Assembly (NCBI GenBank): GCA_963714255.1
Contig: CAVQNU010000027.1
Span: 1-64,000 of the forward strand
Source: Rhodovastum sp963714255
GTDB lineage: Bacteria > Pseudomonadota > Alphaproteobacteria > Acetobacterales > Acetobacteraceae
Direction: 5' to 3'
Length of the DNA stretch: 64,000 nt
In this document: positions 54,758 through 63,980 of the stretch, piece by piece
Numbering within the stretch: the stretch's first letter is position 1
How the letters are laid out: the number at the start of each line of letters is the position of its first letter
Made by a program: the position numbers and the translations under genes
The notes under the pieces: model-generated
Told to the model about the DNA's origin: nothing
The model's input: only the letters and a program-made list of their open reading frames with translations
Database searches by the model: none

Positions 54758-56035
54758 TCAGTCGGCGACAACCCGGTTACGCCCGGTCCGCTTGGCACGG
54801 TAGAGCGCGCGGTCGACACGGCGCACCACGTCGTCCACACAGGTGTCGGCCGCTTGCGCATGCGCGACGCCGATACTGATGGTGACCGTGAGGATGCCGG
54901 CCTCACTCGCGATTTTCGCCGCTTCGATCGCCCGGCGCAGCCGCTCGGCGACCGACAGCGCGATGTCCGGTCCGGTCCCGGGCAGCAGCAGCAGGAACTC
55001 CTCGCCGCCCCAGCGGATAACGGCATCCGGCCCGCGCGTGTTCTCGCCGCAGATCCGCACCAGGGCGCGCAGCACCTCGTCGCCGGCATCATGGCCCCAG
55101 CGGTCGTTGACGGCCTTGAAATGGTCGCAGTCGAGCATCAGCACGGTGAAGATGCGGCCGTGGCACTGCCAGCAGCGGAACGCCTCTGCGAGCTTCGCGT
55201 CCCCGGCGCGGCGGTTGCAGGCGCCGGTCAGCGGGTCGGTGGTCGCGAGTGCGAGCAGCCGGTCTTCCATCTGCTTGCGTTCGGTCAGGTCGCGGGTGAC
55301 CAGAACATAGCCGCTGGCGCGGCCTTCGCGATCCGGCAGGGAGGTGGCAACCGTGTTGCCCCAGAACATGCTGCCATCCTTGCGGACGCCCCAGCCTTCG
55401 AATTCGGCCGTGCCGAACTGCCGCGTGCGCTCGAGCAGCCCGGCGGCGCATGTCTGCCCGGCCGCCGCGGGCGGGAACAGGATGTCGACCGGCGCGCCGG
55501 CGACATCCGCCGCCTCCCAGCCGCCGAGCCGGTTCAGCGAGCGGTTCCATTCGTCGACGCAGCCGTCGAGGCCGACGGTGAAGATCGCGTAGTCGCGGAC
55601 ATTTTCGAAGATCGCGCGGAAACGCTGCTGGTCGTCGCGAATCCGCCGCTCCTGTTCGATCGCGCGGGTGATGTCCTCGATCACCGCCATCAGCGTGCCC
55701 GGGTTGATCTTGTTGATGCCGAGCGTCAGCACGTTGCGGCTGCCCGGCACGGGGAGCTGCAGTTGCGCGCAGATCTGGCCACATGGGGGGTGGAACCGCT
55801 CGATACGGGCGCGAAGATCGGGGCTGAGGCGGGAAAGCACGCGATAGAGGTCCGACATATCCCGGTCGGCCGCCAGCGGCATCAGCAACTGCGCCGCCAT
55901 GGCGTTGGCCATTTCGATGCGCCCGTCGGGACGGAATTTGACGATCCCGACCGGGGTCAGATACAGGAACTCGAGCAGCGCCTCGTAATCAGGGTCGGAG
56001 CTGGCATCGTGCCCGGACTCCAGCGTTGCCGTCAT
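54758..56035 (-). CDS. Diguanylate cyclase with two PAS domains
   Basis: A 425-aa soluble protein. PAS1 (about residues 18-120), PAS2 (about 135-255, FENVRDYAIFTVGLDGCVDE), then GGDEF (about 265-420). Active-site motif RWGGEEFLLLLP, substrate region LDCDHFKAVNDRWGHDAG, and the product-inhibition I-site RGPD exactly five residues before GGEEF. It should make c-di-GMP and be feedback inhibited. It starts 2 nt after the PYP stop codon, so PYP and the cyclase are very probably coupled. Confidence 0.92.
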   Translation of the reverse strand: MTATLESGHDASSDPDYEALLEFLYLTPVGIVKFRPDGRIEMANAMAAQLLMPLAADRDMSDLYRVLSRLSPDLRARIERFHPPCGQICAQLQLPVPGSRNVLTLGINKINPGTLMAVIEDITRAIEQERRIRDDQQRFRAIFENVRDYAIFTVGLDGCVDEWNRSLNRLGGWEAADVAGAPVDILFPPAAAGQTCAAGLLERTRQFGTAEFEGWGVRKDGSMFWGNTVATSLPDREGRASGYVLVTRDLTERKQMEDRLLALATTDPLTGACNRRAGDAKLAEAFRCWQCHGRIFTVLMLDCDHFKAVNDRWGHDAGDEVLRALVRICGENTRGPDAVIRWGGEEFLLLLPGTGPDIALSVAERLRRAIEAAKIASEAGILTVTISIGVAHAQAADTCVDDVVRRVDRALYRAKRTGRNRVVAD

Positions 56036-56037
56036 GC

Positions 56038-56463
56038 TCAGTCGCGCTTTTCGACCGCCAGGTACATGCGCTGCCCGCCCGGCCGCTTCAACAGCCGCAG
56101 CCGGACCTTGAGCGGCGCGAGCCGGAAGGTAAAGACGTAGTCGATCACGGCGTCGATTTCGGGCTCGGACTCGAAGCGGTGGGCGACCATGAAATTATTG
56201 GTGCACGGCGCGACCGAGGTGAAGAAGTTCCGTCCGATGACGCGCGCGGGCGTCAGGCCGGACAACTTCCCCTCGGCGGTGTTGTAACCCTCGACGGCGC
56301 CGTCGGCCGCCATGGCGACGACGCCGAAGGGCAGGCCGTCAAGCGCGTCGGCCGATGCCGCCTCCAGCCACGCGAACAGGCCGGGCGCGGTGAAGCCGAT
56401 GGCGGGCGGGACGGTTTTTGCGTCCGTGCCGAAAAGGCCGGGCAGTTCGGTGGTGGCGCTCAT
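56038..56463 (-). CDS. pyp: Photoactive yellow protein (PYP)
   Basis: A 141-aa PAS photoreceptor. LDGLPFGVVAMAADG, EGYNTAEGKLSG, ARVIGRNFFTSVAPCTN and FTFRLAPLKVRLRLLK align with PYP of Halorhodospira halophila. The chromophore-binding Cys (C69 in that protein) is C87 here; the hydrogen-bonding Tyr42 and Glu46 are Y60 and E64. Changes near the pocket: Thr50 to Ser68, Arg52 to Leu70, Tyr98 to Phe113, Met100 to Leu115. An N-terminal extension of about 18 residues is extra. The chromophore genes (tyrosine ammonia lyase, p-coumaryl ligase) are not in this window. Upstream gene of the PAS-GGDEF cyclase. Confidence 0.9.
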   Translation of the reverse strand: MSATTELPGLFGTDAKTVPPAIGFTAPGLFAWLEAASADALDGLPFGVVAMAADGAVEGYNTAEGKLSGLTPARVIGRNFFTSVAPCTNNFMVAHRFESEPEIDAVIDYVFTFRLAPLKVRLRLLKRPGGQRMYLAVEKRD

Positions 56464-56581
56464 GTCTCGGTGATTCCTTCGGCGTCCGGGCCGCGTGCGG
56501 GGCAGGTGCACAGACCACGGAATAGACGAAATGCGTCACCCAAGGCTTAACCGGAACCGGCCGCCCGGCGGCCGGGCCGGC

Positions 56582-57652
56582 CTATCCGGGAGGATCGAGC
56601 CGCAGCCCCGTCTGGGCATCGAACACGTGCAGATGGGCCGGCGGAATGCCGACCGCGATGCTCTCGCCGCCTGGTGGCGCGCCGGCCAGCTTGACCGAGA
56701 ACAGATCCCCCTCCGCCAGCCGGCCGATCAGCACCGTCTCCGAGCCCAGCGGTTCCACCAGGTCGATCTGCAGCGCCATGCCGGCGGGATCGGGCTGTAC
56801 GTGTTCCGGCCTGATGCCCAGGATCAGCTTGCGCCCGTCCTCGCCCGGCCGCCGCCCGTCGGCGAATGCTATGACCCGGCCGGCGGACAGTGTGGCCGCC
56901 GTGCCGGCATGGCTGAGCGCGGCGGGCAGGAAATTCATCGCCGGCGCGCCGATGAAGCCGGCCACATAGGTGTTCGCCGGGCGCCCGAACACCTCCATGG
57001 GGGTGGCGAGTTGCACCGGCCGCCCCTGGTGCAGCACCAGCAGCCGGTCGCCGAGCGTCATCGCCTCCACCTGGTCGTGCGTCACATACAGGCTGGTTAC
57101 GCCCATGCGCCGCTGCAGGCGGCGGATTTCGGCGCGCATCTGCACCCGCAGCGTGGCATCGAGGTTGGACAGCGGCTCATCGAACAGGAACAGTTTCGGA
57201 TTGCGCACGATCGCCCGGCCCATGGCGACGCGCTGGCGCTGCCCGCCCGACAATTGCCGCGGCTTGCGGAAAAGCAGCGGCCCGAGGCCGAGCATGCCGG
57301 CGGCTGCCTCCACGCGGGCGCGGATATCCCCTTTCGACAAACCGCGGATGCGCAGCCCATAGGCCATGTTGTCGAACACGCTCATATGCGGATAGAGCGC
57401 ATAGTTCTGAAACACCATGGCGATGTCACGCGCCGCCGGATCGAGCCGCGCCACGTCGCGCCCATCCAGCAGGATGCGCCCCGCGCTCGGCACCTCCAGC
57501 CCCGCGACCAGCCGCAGCAGGGTGGACTTGCCGCAGCCCGAGGCGCCGACGATCACCAGCATCTCGCCCGACGGCATTGCGAGGTCGATGCCGTGCAGCA
57601 CCGGCACGGCGCCGAAACTCTTGCGCAGGTCTTCGAGAACCAGGGACGCCAT
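56582..57652 (-). CDS. ugpC: Glycerol-3-phosphate ABC transporter ATP-binding protein UgpC
   Basis: A 356-aa ABC ATPase. Walker A GASGCGKST, signature LSGGQRQRVAMGRA, Walker B LFLFDEPLSNLD, and a C-terminal TOBE/regulatory domain. It belongs to the MalK/UgpC group. It is last of ugpB-ugpA-ugpE-ugpC on the minus strand and ends 118 nt before the pyp start. Confidence 0.9.
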   Translation of the reverse strand: MASLVLEDLRKSFGAVPVLHGIDLAMPSGEMLVIVGASGCGKSTLLRLVAGLEVPSAGRILLDGRDVARLDPAARDIAMVFQNYALYPHMSVFDNMAYGLRIRGLSKGDIRARVEAAAGMLGLGPLLFRKPRQLSGGQRQRVAMGRAIVRNPKLFLFDEPLSNLDATLRVQMRAEIRRLQRRMGVTSLYVTHDQVEAMTLGDRLLVLHQGRPVQLATPMEVFGRPANTYVAGFIGAPAMNFLPAALSHAGTAATLSAGRVIAFADGRRPGEDGRKLILGIRPEHVQPDPAGMALQIDLVEPLGSETVLIGRLAEGDLFSVKLAGAPPGGESIAVGIPPAHLHVFDAQTGLRLDPPG

Positions 57653-58507
57653 TTATTTATCGCCTTCCGTCAGGCCCTTCACGAACCAGCGCTGCATCAG
57701 CATCACCACCGCCACCGGCGGCAGCAGCGCCAGCACGGCGGTGGCCATCACGCGGTTCCACTCGGTCGCGGTCTCGGTGCCGATCATTTTGACGATGCCG
57801 ATGACGATGGTGTCGAGCTTCGGATCGGTCGCCACCAGCAGCGGCCAGAGATACTGGTTCCAGCCATAGACGAACAAAATGACGAACAGGGCGGCGATGT
57901 TGGCGCCCGACACCGGCAGCAGGATGTCGCGCAGGAACCGCCACGGCCCCGCCCCGTCCATCCGCGCCGCTTCCATCAACTCGTCCGGCACGGCGAGGAA
58001 GGTCTGGCGAAACAGCAGCGTCGCCGTGGCGGAGGCGATCAGCGGCACGGTGAGGCCTGGAAATGTGTTGATCAGGCCGAGGTCGGACATCACCGCATAG
58101 GTCGGCATGATGCGCACCTCGACCGGCAGCATCAGGGTGATGAAGATCACCCAGAACGCCGCCATGCGGAACGGAAAGCGGAAGAACGCAATCGCATAGG
58201 CCGACAGCACCGAAATGACGATCTTGCCGCAGGCGATCGCCAGCGCCATGCCCGCACTCACCAGCAGCATGCGCCAGACCGGCCCCGATCCGGCCGAGCC
58301 TTCGGTCAGCACGCTGGCATAAACGCCGAGCCCTTGCAGGCGCGGGATCAGCGACAGCTCGCCGCGCGCAATCGCCCCGGCATCGAGCGTCGAGCCCGCC
58401 AGCACCAGCCAGATCGGCAGCAGGAACAGCGCCGCGCCCAGGCACAGCACCAGATGCGCCGGCCAGTCGATGCGTCCGTTCATCCGCCGCCACATGCTTA
58501 CGCTCAT
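57653..58507 (-). CDS. ugpE: Glycerol-3-phosphate ABC transporter permease UgpE
   Basis: A 284-aa permease with six TM helices. EAA loop EAARMDGAGPWRFLRDILLP. Start MSVSMWRRMNGRIDW overlaps the ugpA stop. Only one base separates its stop from the ugpC ATG. Confidence 0.9.
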   Translation of the reverse strand: MSVSMWRRMNGRIDWPAHLVLCLGAALFLLPIWLVLAGSTLDAGAIARGELSLIPRLQGLGVYASVLTEGSAGSGPVWRMLLVSAGMALAIACGKIVISVLSAYAIAFFRFPFRMAAFWVIFITLMLPVEVRIMPTYAVMSDLGLINTFPGLTVPLIASATATLLFRQTFLAVPDELMEAARMDGAGPWRFLRDILLPVSGANIAALFVILFVYGWNQYLWPLLVATDPKLDTIVIGIVKMIGTETATEWNRVMATAVLALLPPVAVVMLMQRWFVKGLTEGDK

Positions 58508-59395
58508 TCGCTGTCGCTCCGGCGCCCCAGAAAGCGGAACTGCAGCGCGGTCAGCACGATCACGCCCAGCATCAGCACCACCGACTGCGCCGAGGACGAA
58601 CCGATATCGAGGTTCACCACGCCGTCGCGATACACTTTCACCACCAGCGTCTCGGTGGCTTTGCCGGGGCCGCCGCCGGTGAGCGCCTGGATGGTGCCGA
58701 ACGTGTCGAACGCGGCGTAAACCAGATTGACCACAAGAAGGAAAAACACCGTCGGCATCAGCAGCGGCAGCACCACGGTGCGAAAGCGAAAGAACCCCTT
58801 GGCCCCGTCCATCCGCGCCGCCTCGATCACCGAGCGCGGAATGGATTGCAGGCCCGCGAGCAGGAACAGGAAATTGTAGCTGATCTGCTTCCAGGCGCTC
58901 GCCAGGATCACCACCAGCATGGCCTGGCTGCCGTTCAGTTTGTAGTCCCACGCCACGCCGATACCATTCAGCCAGCGGCCGATCAGCCCGATCTGCGGAT
59001 GCAGCAGCAGCACCCACAGCACCGCCGCCATCGCCGGCGCGATGGCATAGGGCCAGATCAGCAGCACGCGATAGGTGGCGCGGAAAGCTGATTTCGCGAT
59101 CGGCGGCGACCGCCAGCGCCATGGCGATCCCCAAAGACAGCGCCGTCACCGCCGCGCAGAAAAACACCGAGCGGCCGATCGACTCCAGATAGAGCGGGTC
59201 AGCGAACAGATCGGAGAAATTCTCCAGCCCGACGAACTGCGTGCTGATGCCGAACGGATCGGCCTGCGTCAGGCTCGACCAGATCGCCTGCCCGGCCGGC
59301 CAAAGAAAGAAAACGACGGTGAGCGCAAGCTGCGGCAGCACAAGGGCCGCCGGCAGCTTCCACCCCGGAAAAAGAGTGCGGCGTTCCATCAGCAA
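58504..59395 (-). pseudogene. ugpA: Permease UgpA, frameshifted
   Basis: N-terminal part MERRTLFPGWKLPAALVLPQ to AVAADREI in one frame, then SAFRATYRVLLIWPYAIAPA to the end in another. The break is near 59085. The remainder is well conserved, with EAA loop EAARMDGAKGFFRFRTVVLP. One-base indel; without it a normal UgpA of about 296 aa results. Other operon members are intact, so a sequencing error is plausible. Confidence 0.85.
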
Positions 59396-59438
59396 AAACC
59401 GGCTTGGAGCGCGGCTCCCCGCACGCGCGCCGGCACGC

Positions 59439-60779
59439 TCAGCTCTTCACGGATTTCTCGAAAGCGCGCAGCACGACATTGCCGCGCACCACCGCACTGT
59501 CGAGCGCCTGCTGCGCGCCCTGCTGGCCCTGCAGCGCCTTCTCGACTTCCTCATAGATGATGTTGCGAATCTCCGGCAGCCGGCCGAGCCGCAGCCCCTT
59601 GGAATTCGGCGTCACCGTGCCGCGGGTGAGCGACTTGATGGCAATGTCCGCACCCGGGGTTTTCTCGTAATAGCCCTGCTGCCTGGACAATTCGTAACCG
59701 GCCAGCGTCACCGGCACGTAGCCGGTATGCTGGTGGTACAGCGCCACCTGCTCCGGCTGGGCGATGAACTCCAGGAAGCTCGCGACCGCCTTGTATTCGC
59801 CCGGCGTGCGGTGCGGCGCCGTCATGGTCCACAGGCTGGCGCCGCCGATGATGCTGTTGTTCGGCGACTTGATGATCGCGGGGTCGTACGGCAGCACCGC
59901 CGGGGCCCATTTGAACTTGGCGTTGCGGACGATGTCGGCGCGCCCGGACGAGGAGCCGAAACCGATCGCCGCCTGACCGGTGTAGAACAACGGATCGGGC
60001 GCGCCGTCGCGGCCGGCGTATTTGAAGGTGCCTTCCTTCGCCATGTCCAGCAGGCGCTGCAAATGCTTCACCTGCGCCGGGCCGTTCAGCGTCAGCACCG
60101 CGTCCAGCCCCTCGAACCCGTTGGCGCGGGTGGCATAGGGCACGTTGTGGATGGCGCTGTAGGTTTCCAGGTGCACCCAGGTCAGCCAGGCGGTGGTGGA
60201 GGGCACCAGATCCTGCCCTTTCGACGCCCATTTCTCCTTCAGCGTCCGCGCCGTGGTGACGAAATCCTCCCAGGTCTGCGGCGGTGTTTCGGGATCGAGC
60301 CCGGCGGCCTCGAACGCGTCCTTGTTGAACCACATCACCGGCGTCGACGAGTTCAATGGTGCCGAGGCCAGCCGCCCGTCGGCGAGGCTGTAATAGCCGC
60401 GCACCGCCGGCAGATAAGCGCCCGGATCGATCTTCGCGCCGGTTTCCCGGATCAACTGCCACACCTGCTTCACCGCCGGCCCCGCGGCCAGCATCGAGCC
60501 GGTGCCGACCTCGAACACCTGCACCACATGCGGCGCCTGGCCGGCCCGCCACGCGGCGATCGCGGCGGTCAGCGTCTCGGGATAGGAGCCCTTGAAAACC
60601 GGCTCGAGCTCCACCGCCGCCTGTGCGGCGTTAAAATCGCGGGCGATGCGGTTGATTTCCTCGCCGTTGGCGCCGGTCATGGCGTGCCAGAAGACGATTT
60701 TCGTGCGGCCGGCCTCGGCCCGCGCTTTCGGGGCAGCAGCCAGCGCAGCCGCGCCAGCGAGCATGGTCCGACGCTTCAT
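59439..60779 (-). CDS. ugpB: Periplasmic glycerol-3-phosphate-binding protein UgpB
   Basis: A 446-aa SBP of the UgpB/MalE type. Signal peptide MKRRTMLAGAAALAAAPKARA, then IVFWHAMTGANGEEINRIAR, PVMWFNKDAFEAAGLDP, and GGASLWTMTAPHRTPGEYKA. UgpB-like features include PSTTAWLTWVHLETYSAIHN. It heads the ugp operon; glycerophosphodiester or glycerol-3-phosphate uptake is expected. Confidence 0.9.
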   Translation of the reverse strand: MKRRTMLAGAAALAAAPKARAEAGRTKIVFWHAMTGANGEEINRIARDFNAAQAAVELEPVFKGSYPETLTAAIAAWRAGQAPHVVQVFEVGTGSMLAAGPAVKQVWQLIRETGAKIDPGAYLPAVRGYYSLADGRLASAPLNSSTPVMWFNKDAFEAAGLDPETPPQTWEDFVTTARTLKEKWASKGQDLVPSTTAWLTWVHLETYSAIHNVPYATRANGFEGLDAVLTLNGPAQVKHLQRLLDMAKEGTFKYAGRDGAPDPLFYTGQAAIGFGSSSGRADIVRNAKFKWAPAVLPYDPAIIKSPNNSIIGGASLWTMTAPHRTPGEYKAVASFLEFIAQPEQVALYHQHTGYVPVTLAGYELSRQQGYYEKTPGADIAIKSLTRGTVTPNSKGLRLGRLPEIRNIIYEEVEKALQGQQGAQQALDSAVVRGNVVLRAFEKSVKS

Positions 60780-60868
60780 CGCGGTTCCTCCTTCCCATCG
60801 GGGCGGCCGGTTCGTAACGACTCGGTGTTGCCCTCGGGTGACAGTAGCATGGCGGCGGGATGAAGGCG

Positions 60869-61060
60869 CTAGCGGCGGCGCAGCGCCCAGTACATGAGCC
60901 CCCAGACCGGCCCCACCCAGAGCACCCCGGCCAGCAGAAAATACACCGCCTGCACGGCCCAGTGCATGGGCGCGAGCGCGTCCGCCAGCATGACTGCGCC
61001 GGCGATGTAGGCGATGAACCATACGAGGCTGGCACACAGGGCGATGGGGGGGCGGGTCAT
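60869..61060 (-). CDS. Small two-TM membrane protein (DUF2842-like)
   Basis: A 63-aa protein with two TM helices (about residues 5-27 and 36-58) ending in RRR. The spacing and MHWAVQAVYFLLAGVLWVGP resemble the DUF2842 family common in alphaproteobacteria. Function unknown. Confidence 0.65.
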   Translation of the reverse strand: MTRPPIALCASLVWFIAYIAGAVMLADALAPMHWAVQAVYFLLAGVLWVGPVWGLMYWALRRR

Positions 61061-61081
61061 GCGGCTGGGGTAGCGCGGGAA

Positions 61082-61120
61082 GGCAAGGAAGGCCAGGGCA
61101 GAGCCCTGGCCTTCCTTGCC
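61082..61120. repeat. Perfect 18-bp palindrome of the repeat family
   Basis: ggcaaggaaggccagggc / gccctggccttccttgcc around loop aga. It lies between the DUF2842 gene and apt, which diverge. Confidence 0.9.
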
Positions 61121-61176
61121 TTCGCCGCCCCACGGCCCTAAACGCGCCCCCTCGGCATCTGAGGACGGCGCGCGTC

Positions 61177-61692
61177 ATGGATCTCAAAGACCACATCCGG
61201 GGCATTCCGGATTTCCCCAAGCCCGGCATCTTCTTCTACGACATCTCCACCCTGCTGCGTCATGACGACGCCTGGCAGGTGGCGATGGGCCGCATGGCCC
61301 GGGCGGTTCGGACGCACCAGCCCGATCTCGTCGCCGGCATCGAGTCGCGCGGTTTCCTGGTGGCGGCCCCGCTGGCGCTGAAGCTCGGCTGCGGCTTCAT
61401 CATGCTGCGCAAGCGCGGCAAGCTGCCGGGCGCGACCATCCCGCTCGACTACGCGCTCGAATACGGCACCGACCGCATCGAAATCCAGGCCGACGCCATC
61501 ACCCCTGGCCAGCGCGTGGTCGTGGTGGACGATCTGTTGGCCACCGGCGGCACCATGGCGGCCGGCATCCAGCTGCTGCGCAATGTCGGCGCGGTGGTGC
61601 CGGCGGCTGCCAGCCTGATCGAACTGACCTTCCTGGAGGGCCGCAAACGCCTCGACGTCCCTTTTGAGGCGCTCGTCTCCTACAATTCCTGA
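61177..61692 (+). CDS. apt: Adenine phosphoribosyltransferase
   Basis: A 171-aa purine-salvage enzyme. LKDHIRGIPDFPKPGIFFYD N terminus, AGIESRGFLVAAPLALKL, RKRGKLPG, and PRPP-binding motif VVVVDDLLATGGT. Converts adenine and PRPP to AMP. Start ATG after ggacggc. Confidence 0.94.
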   Translation: MDLKDHIRGIPDFPKPGIFFYDISTLLRHDDAWQVAMGRMARAVRTHQPDLVAGIESRGFLVAAPLALKLGCGFIMLRKRGKLPGATIPLDYALEYGTDRIEIQADAITPGQRVVVVDDLLATGGTMAAGIQLLRNVGAVVPAAASLIELTFLEGRKRLDVPFEALVSYNS

Positions 61693-61803
61693 GCCTCCCC
61701 CCGCCGGACCGACCTCACCGATTTTTGACAAGCCGGCTCTGCGGGTGCAGGGAGAGCGCCGGCCGTCCGCTGGTGGCCGGCCCCGTGCTTGGCAGGAGGT
61801 CAA

Positions 61804-62915
61804 GATGCCCGACGCCCAGCCGCCAACAAACTTGTCTGTTCAGCCACCGGTGGCGCCGCGCGGCACCGGCCGGCGAGCCTTGTGCCTGGCACTGGCTGGG
61901 GTGGCCGCCACCGCCCGGGCACGCGCGGCCACACCCGACCGCACTGGCGCGCCGCCGCCCGAGCGATTTCCCGACAGCATCCTCCTGCTGGTGGCCGGGC
62001 CGCGTGGCGGACGGATGGACCGGCGGGCGGACGCCATCGCCACCGCCCTGTCGCACACCTTGCCGCCGGGAACCACGCTGCGCCAGACGCTGGAGGGCGG
62101 GGCCAACGGGGTCACTGCGGCCAATCAGTTCGATGCCCGAGTTCGCCCCGGACGGCCAGACCGTGCTGCTGCTGCCCGGCGAGGCGCCGCTCGCCTGGCT
62201 GACCGGCGATCCGCGCGCGCGTTTCGAACCTGCCTCGTGGCTGCCGGTCATGACCGGCGTGACCCGAGCGGCCCTGGCCAGCCGCGTGCCGGCGAGCGCC
62301 CTGCGACCGGGATTGCGCCTGCGGGTTGCCAGTTCGGCGCCGGCGGGCCCCGAACTGGCTGCGCTGCTGGGTCTGGATCTGATGGGTATCGAGCCGGTGC
62401 CGTTCTTCGGGCTGGAAGATAGCGGCGCGGCCCTGCTTGCCTTGCAGGAACGCCGGGTCGACGCTGTTTTCATCACCGGGTCCGACGCCCCGGCGCGGCT
62501 GGAGCAGGCCGAAGCGGCCGGCGCCCCGCCATTGTTCACCCTCGGCGCGGCGACGGAGGGCGGCATGCGGCGCGACCCGCTGCTGCCGGAGGTGCCCACC
62601 GCGCTGGAACTGGCGAGCGCGCTGCGCGGTGGCCTGCCCGCCGGCGCCCTGACCGGGGCATGGCGGTCGGTCTCTGCCGCCACGCAGATCGATTTCGCCC
62701 TGGTGCTGCCGCCGCTCACCCCCGCCACCCTGGTGGCGCAATGGCGCTGCGCCGGGGCCGAGGCGAGCCGAGCGCTGCGGCCGCAGGCGCCGGGTGTGCG
62801 GCTGCTCTGCGCGCCGGAAGCGAACATCGCCACCACAGCCGTCGCCGCCGATCCGGCCGCGATGCTGGAACTGCGGCGCTGGCTGGTGGCGCGGTTCAAC
62901 TGGACTCCTTCCTGA
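61804..62915 (+). pseudogene. Bug/TctC-like periplasmic binding protein, frameshifted
   Basis: Signal-like N terminus (MPDAQPPTNLS, then RRALCLALAGVAATARARAA), a frame break near 62137 (TAANQFDA then PEFAPDGQTVLLLPGEAPLA), and a well-preserved second part with DPLLPEVPTALELASAL, typical of TctC/Bug tripartite-tricarboxylate-type binding proteins. One-base shift. The ligand cannot be predicted and no TctAB permease lies nearby. Confidence 0.6.
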
Positions 62916-63010
62916 GACGCTTTCTTGCTGCGGTTTACCTTTTCGCAATCCCCCCGGCGCACGCTACCCTCTTGACGGCATGGGCCGTCCATCCGGTGAT
63001 TGATCGGATC

Positions 63011-63400
63011 ATGAGCACCGCCATCGCACCACTCGCCAGTCTGCTCGGCGCTGAACCGGTCGTAGCTGCCAGTGCACGCGGCGGCGTCAAGTCCGCTGCG
63101 GAACCCATGCCGGCGGAGGCCGCGCCCGCCCAGGCGCCACTCGGCCCGAATCCGTCGTTTCGCATCGACGAGGCGCTCGGCATCATCGTCATGCAGTTGC
63201 ACGACGCCTCCGGCAAGGTTGCCTCCACCATTCCCACGGCGCAGCAGTTGAACGCCTATCGCCGCACCTCGGCCCATGAAACCGCCGGAACGACGCCCGC
63301 CGCCGCGGGCACGCCAGGAACCGGTACGACCACGCAGGGGGCCACCGCCAAGACTGCCAGCCCGGTTCCGTCTTCTGGGACGACCCCGGCAGTCGGGTGA
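63011..63400 (+). CDS. FlaG-like protein
   Basis: A 129-aa protein. The block PSFRIDEALGIIVMQLHDAS, then GKVASTIPTAQQLNAYR, matches the C-terminal FlaG domain pattern (conserved D, V/I pattern, then IP). The flanks are low complexity (Ala/Pro; Thr/Ala tail). Next to flaF, which supports a flagellar role. Weak but plausible. Confidence 0.5.
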   Translation: MSTAIAPLASLLGAEPVVAASARGGVKSAAEPMPAEAAPAQAPLGPNPSFRIDEALGIIVMQLHDASGKVASTIPTAQQLNAYRRTSAHETAGTTPAAAGTPGTGTTTQGATAKTASPVPSSGTTPAVG

Positions 63401-63515
63401 AGGAAGGCCAGGGCTCTGCCCTGGACCCGCAAGGGAGCAGCGGCCCCCTTGACCCTATAACTTTAGAAATTGATGGGTTCCAAGGGCCTATAGCCCTTGC
63501 TGGGTGCAGGGCAAC
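63400..63515. repeat. Palindromic repeat copy J, degenerate right arm
   Basis: Left aaggaaggccagggctctgc is intact, followed by gacccgcaagggagcagcgg; centre cctataactttagaaattga; right arm gggttccaagggcctatagc then degenerates. It lies between convergent flaG-like and flaF genes. Confidence 0.8.
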
Positions 63516-63581
63516 GCCGTCGCGCCGAAGCCGCGCTGCGCGCAACGGCGGGACCGGTTGGCGCGGCTACCCTGCCCGGGA

Positions 63582-63980
63582 TCAGGCGGTGACCTTCCGG
63601 TCGGACCATGCCGCTTCCGGGGCGCGCGCCGGCGGACGGGCTTGCGCGCGCAGACCCTCAATCATGTCGCGGTGCAACTCGATCAGCGGCTGCAGCGGGA
63701 GATTCCGGACCATTGCCCTTGTGGCATACCGCATGGCCCAGAAGCCCAACCGGAGCAGGTTTTGTTTCAGCTCGTCCGGCAGACGGTTGCCCTCTGCACC
63801 AAGATCCTGCACCAGCAGCGACCAGAGCTGCTGCGTCTTTGCCAGCGCGTCGATCCGCTCGCGTGGCGTGGCCGCCCTGGTAAGTCGGTCGTTGCAGAGG
63901 CCAAACGCCAGGATTTCGGTCTCCTGGGGACTCGCCCCGCCGATCTGGGGAGTGCGGAAGTAGCTTGCCGTGCGCTGCAT
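63582..63980 (-). CDS. flaF: Flagellar biosynthesis regulator FlaF
   Basis: A 132-aa protein. Conserved KTQQLWSLLVQDLGAEGNRL and PDELKQNLLRLGFWAMRY. In alphaproteobacteria FlaF supports flagellin synthesis and secretion, opposite to FlbT. It is the last gene in the window; flagellin or flbT would be expected beyond the right edge. Confidence 0.88.
   Translation of the reverse strand: MQRTASYFRTPQIGGASPQETEILAFGLCNDRLTRAATPRERIDALAKTQQLWSLLVQDLGAEGNRLPDELKQNLLRLGFWAMRYATRAMVRNLPLQPLIELHRDMIEGLRAQARPPARAPEAAWSDRKVTA

Noticed and set aside
52057..56463. PYP module as a phytochrome-like or LOV system
   Set aside because: No GAF/PHY or LOV cysteine motif; the PAS with VAPCTN and YNTAEG is PYP, and the receptor PAS is of the FAD-type Aer group.
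56552..56582. GC-rich palindrome as ugpC terminator
   Set aside because: Arms are imperfect and there is no T-tract; too weak to annotate.
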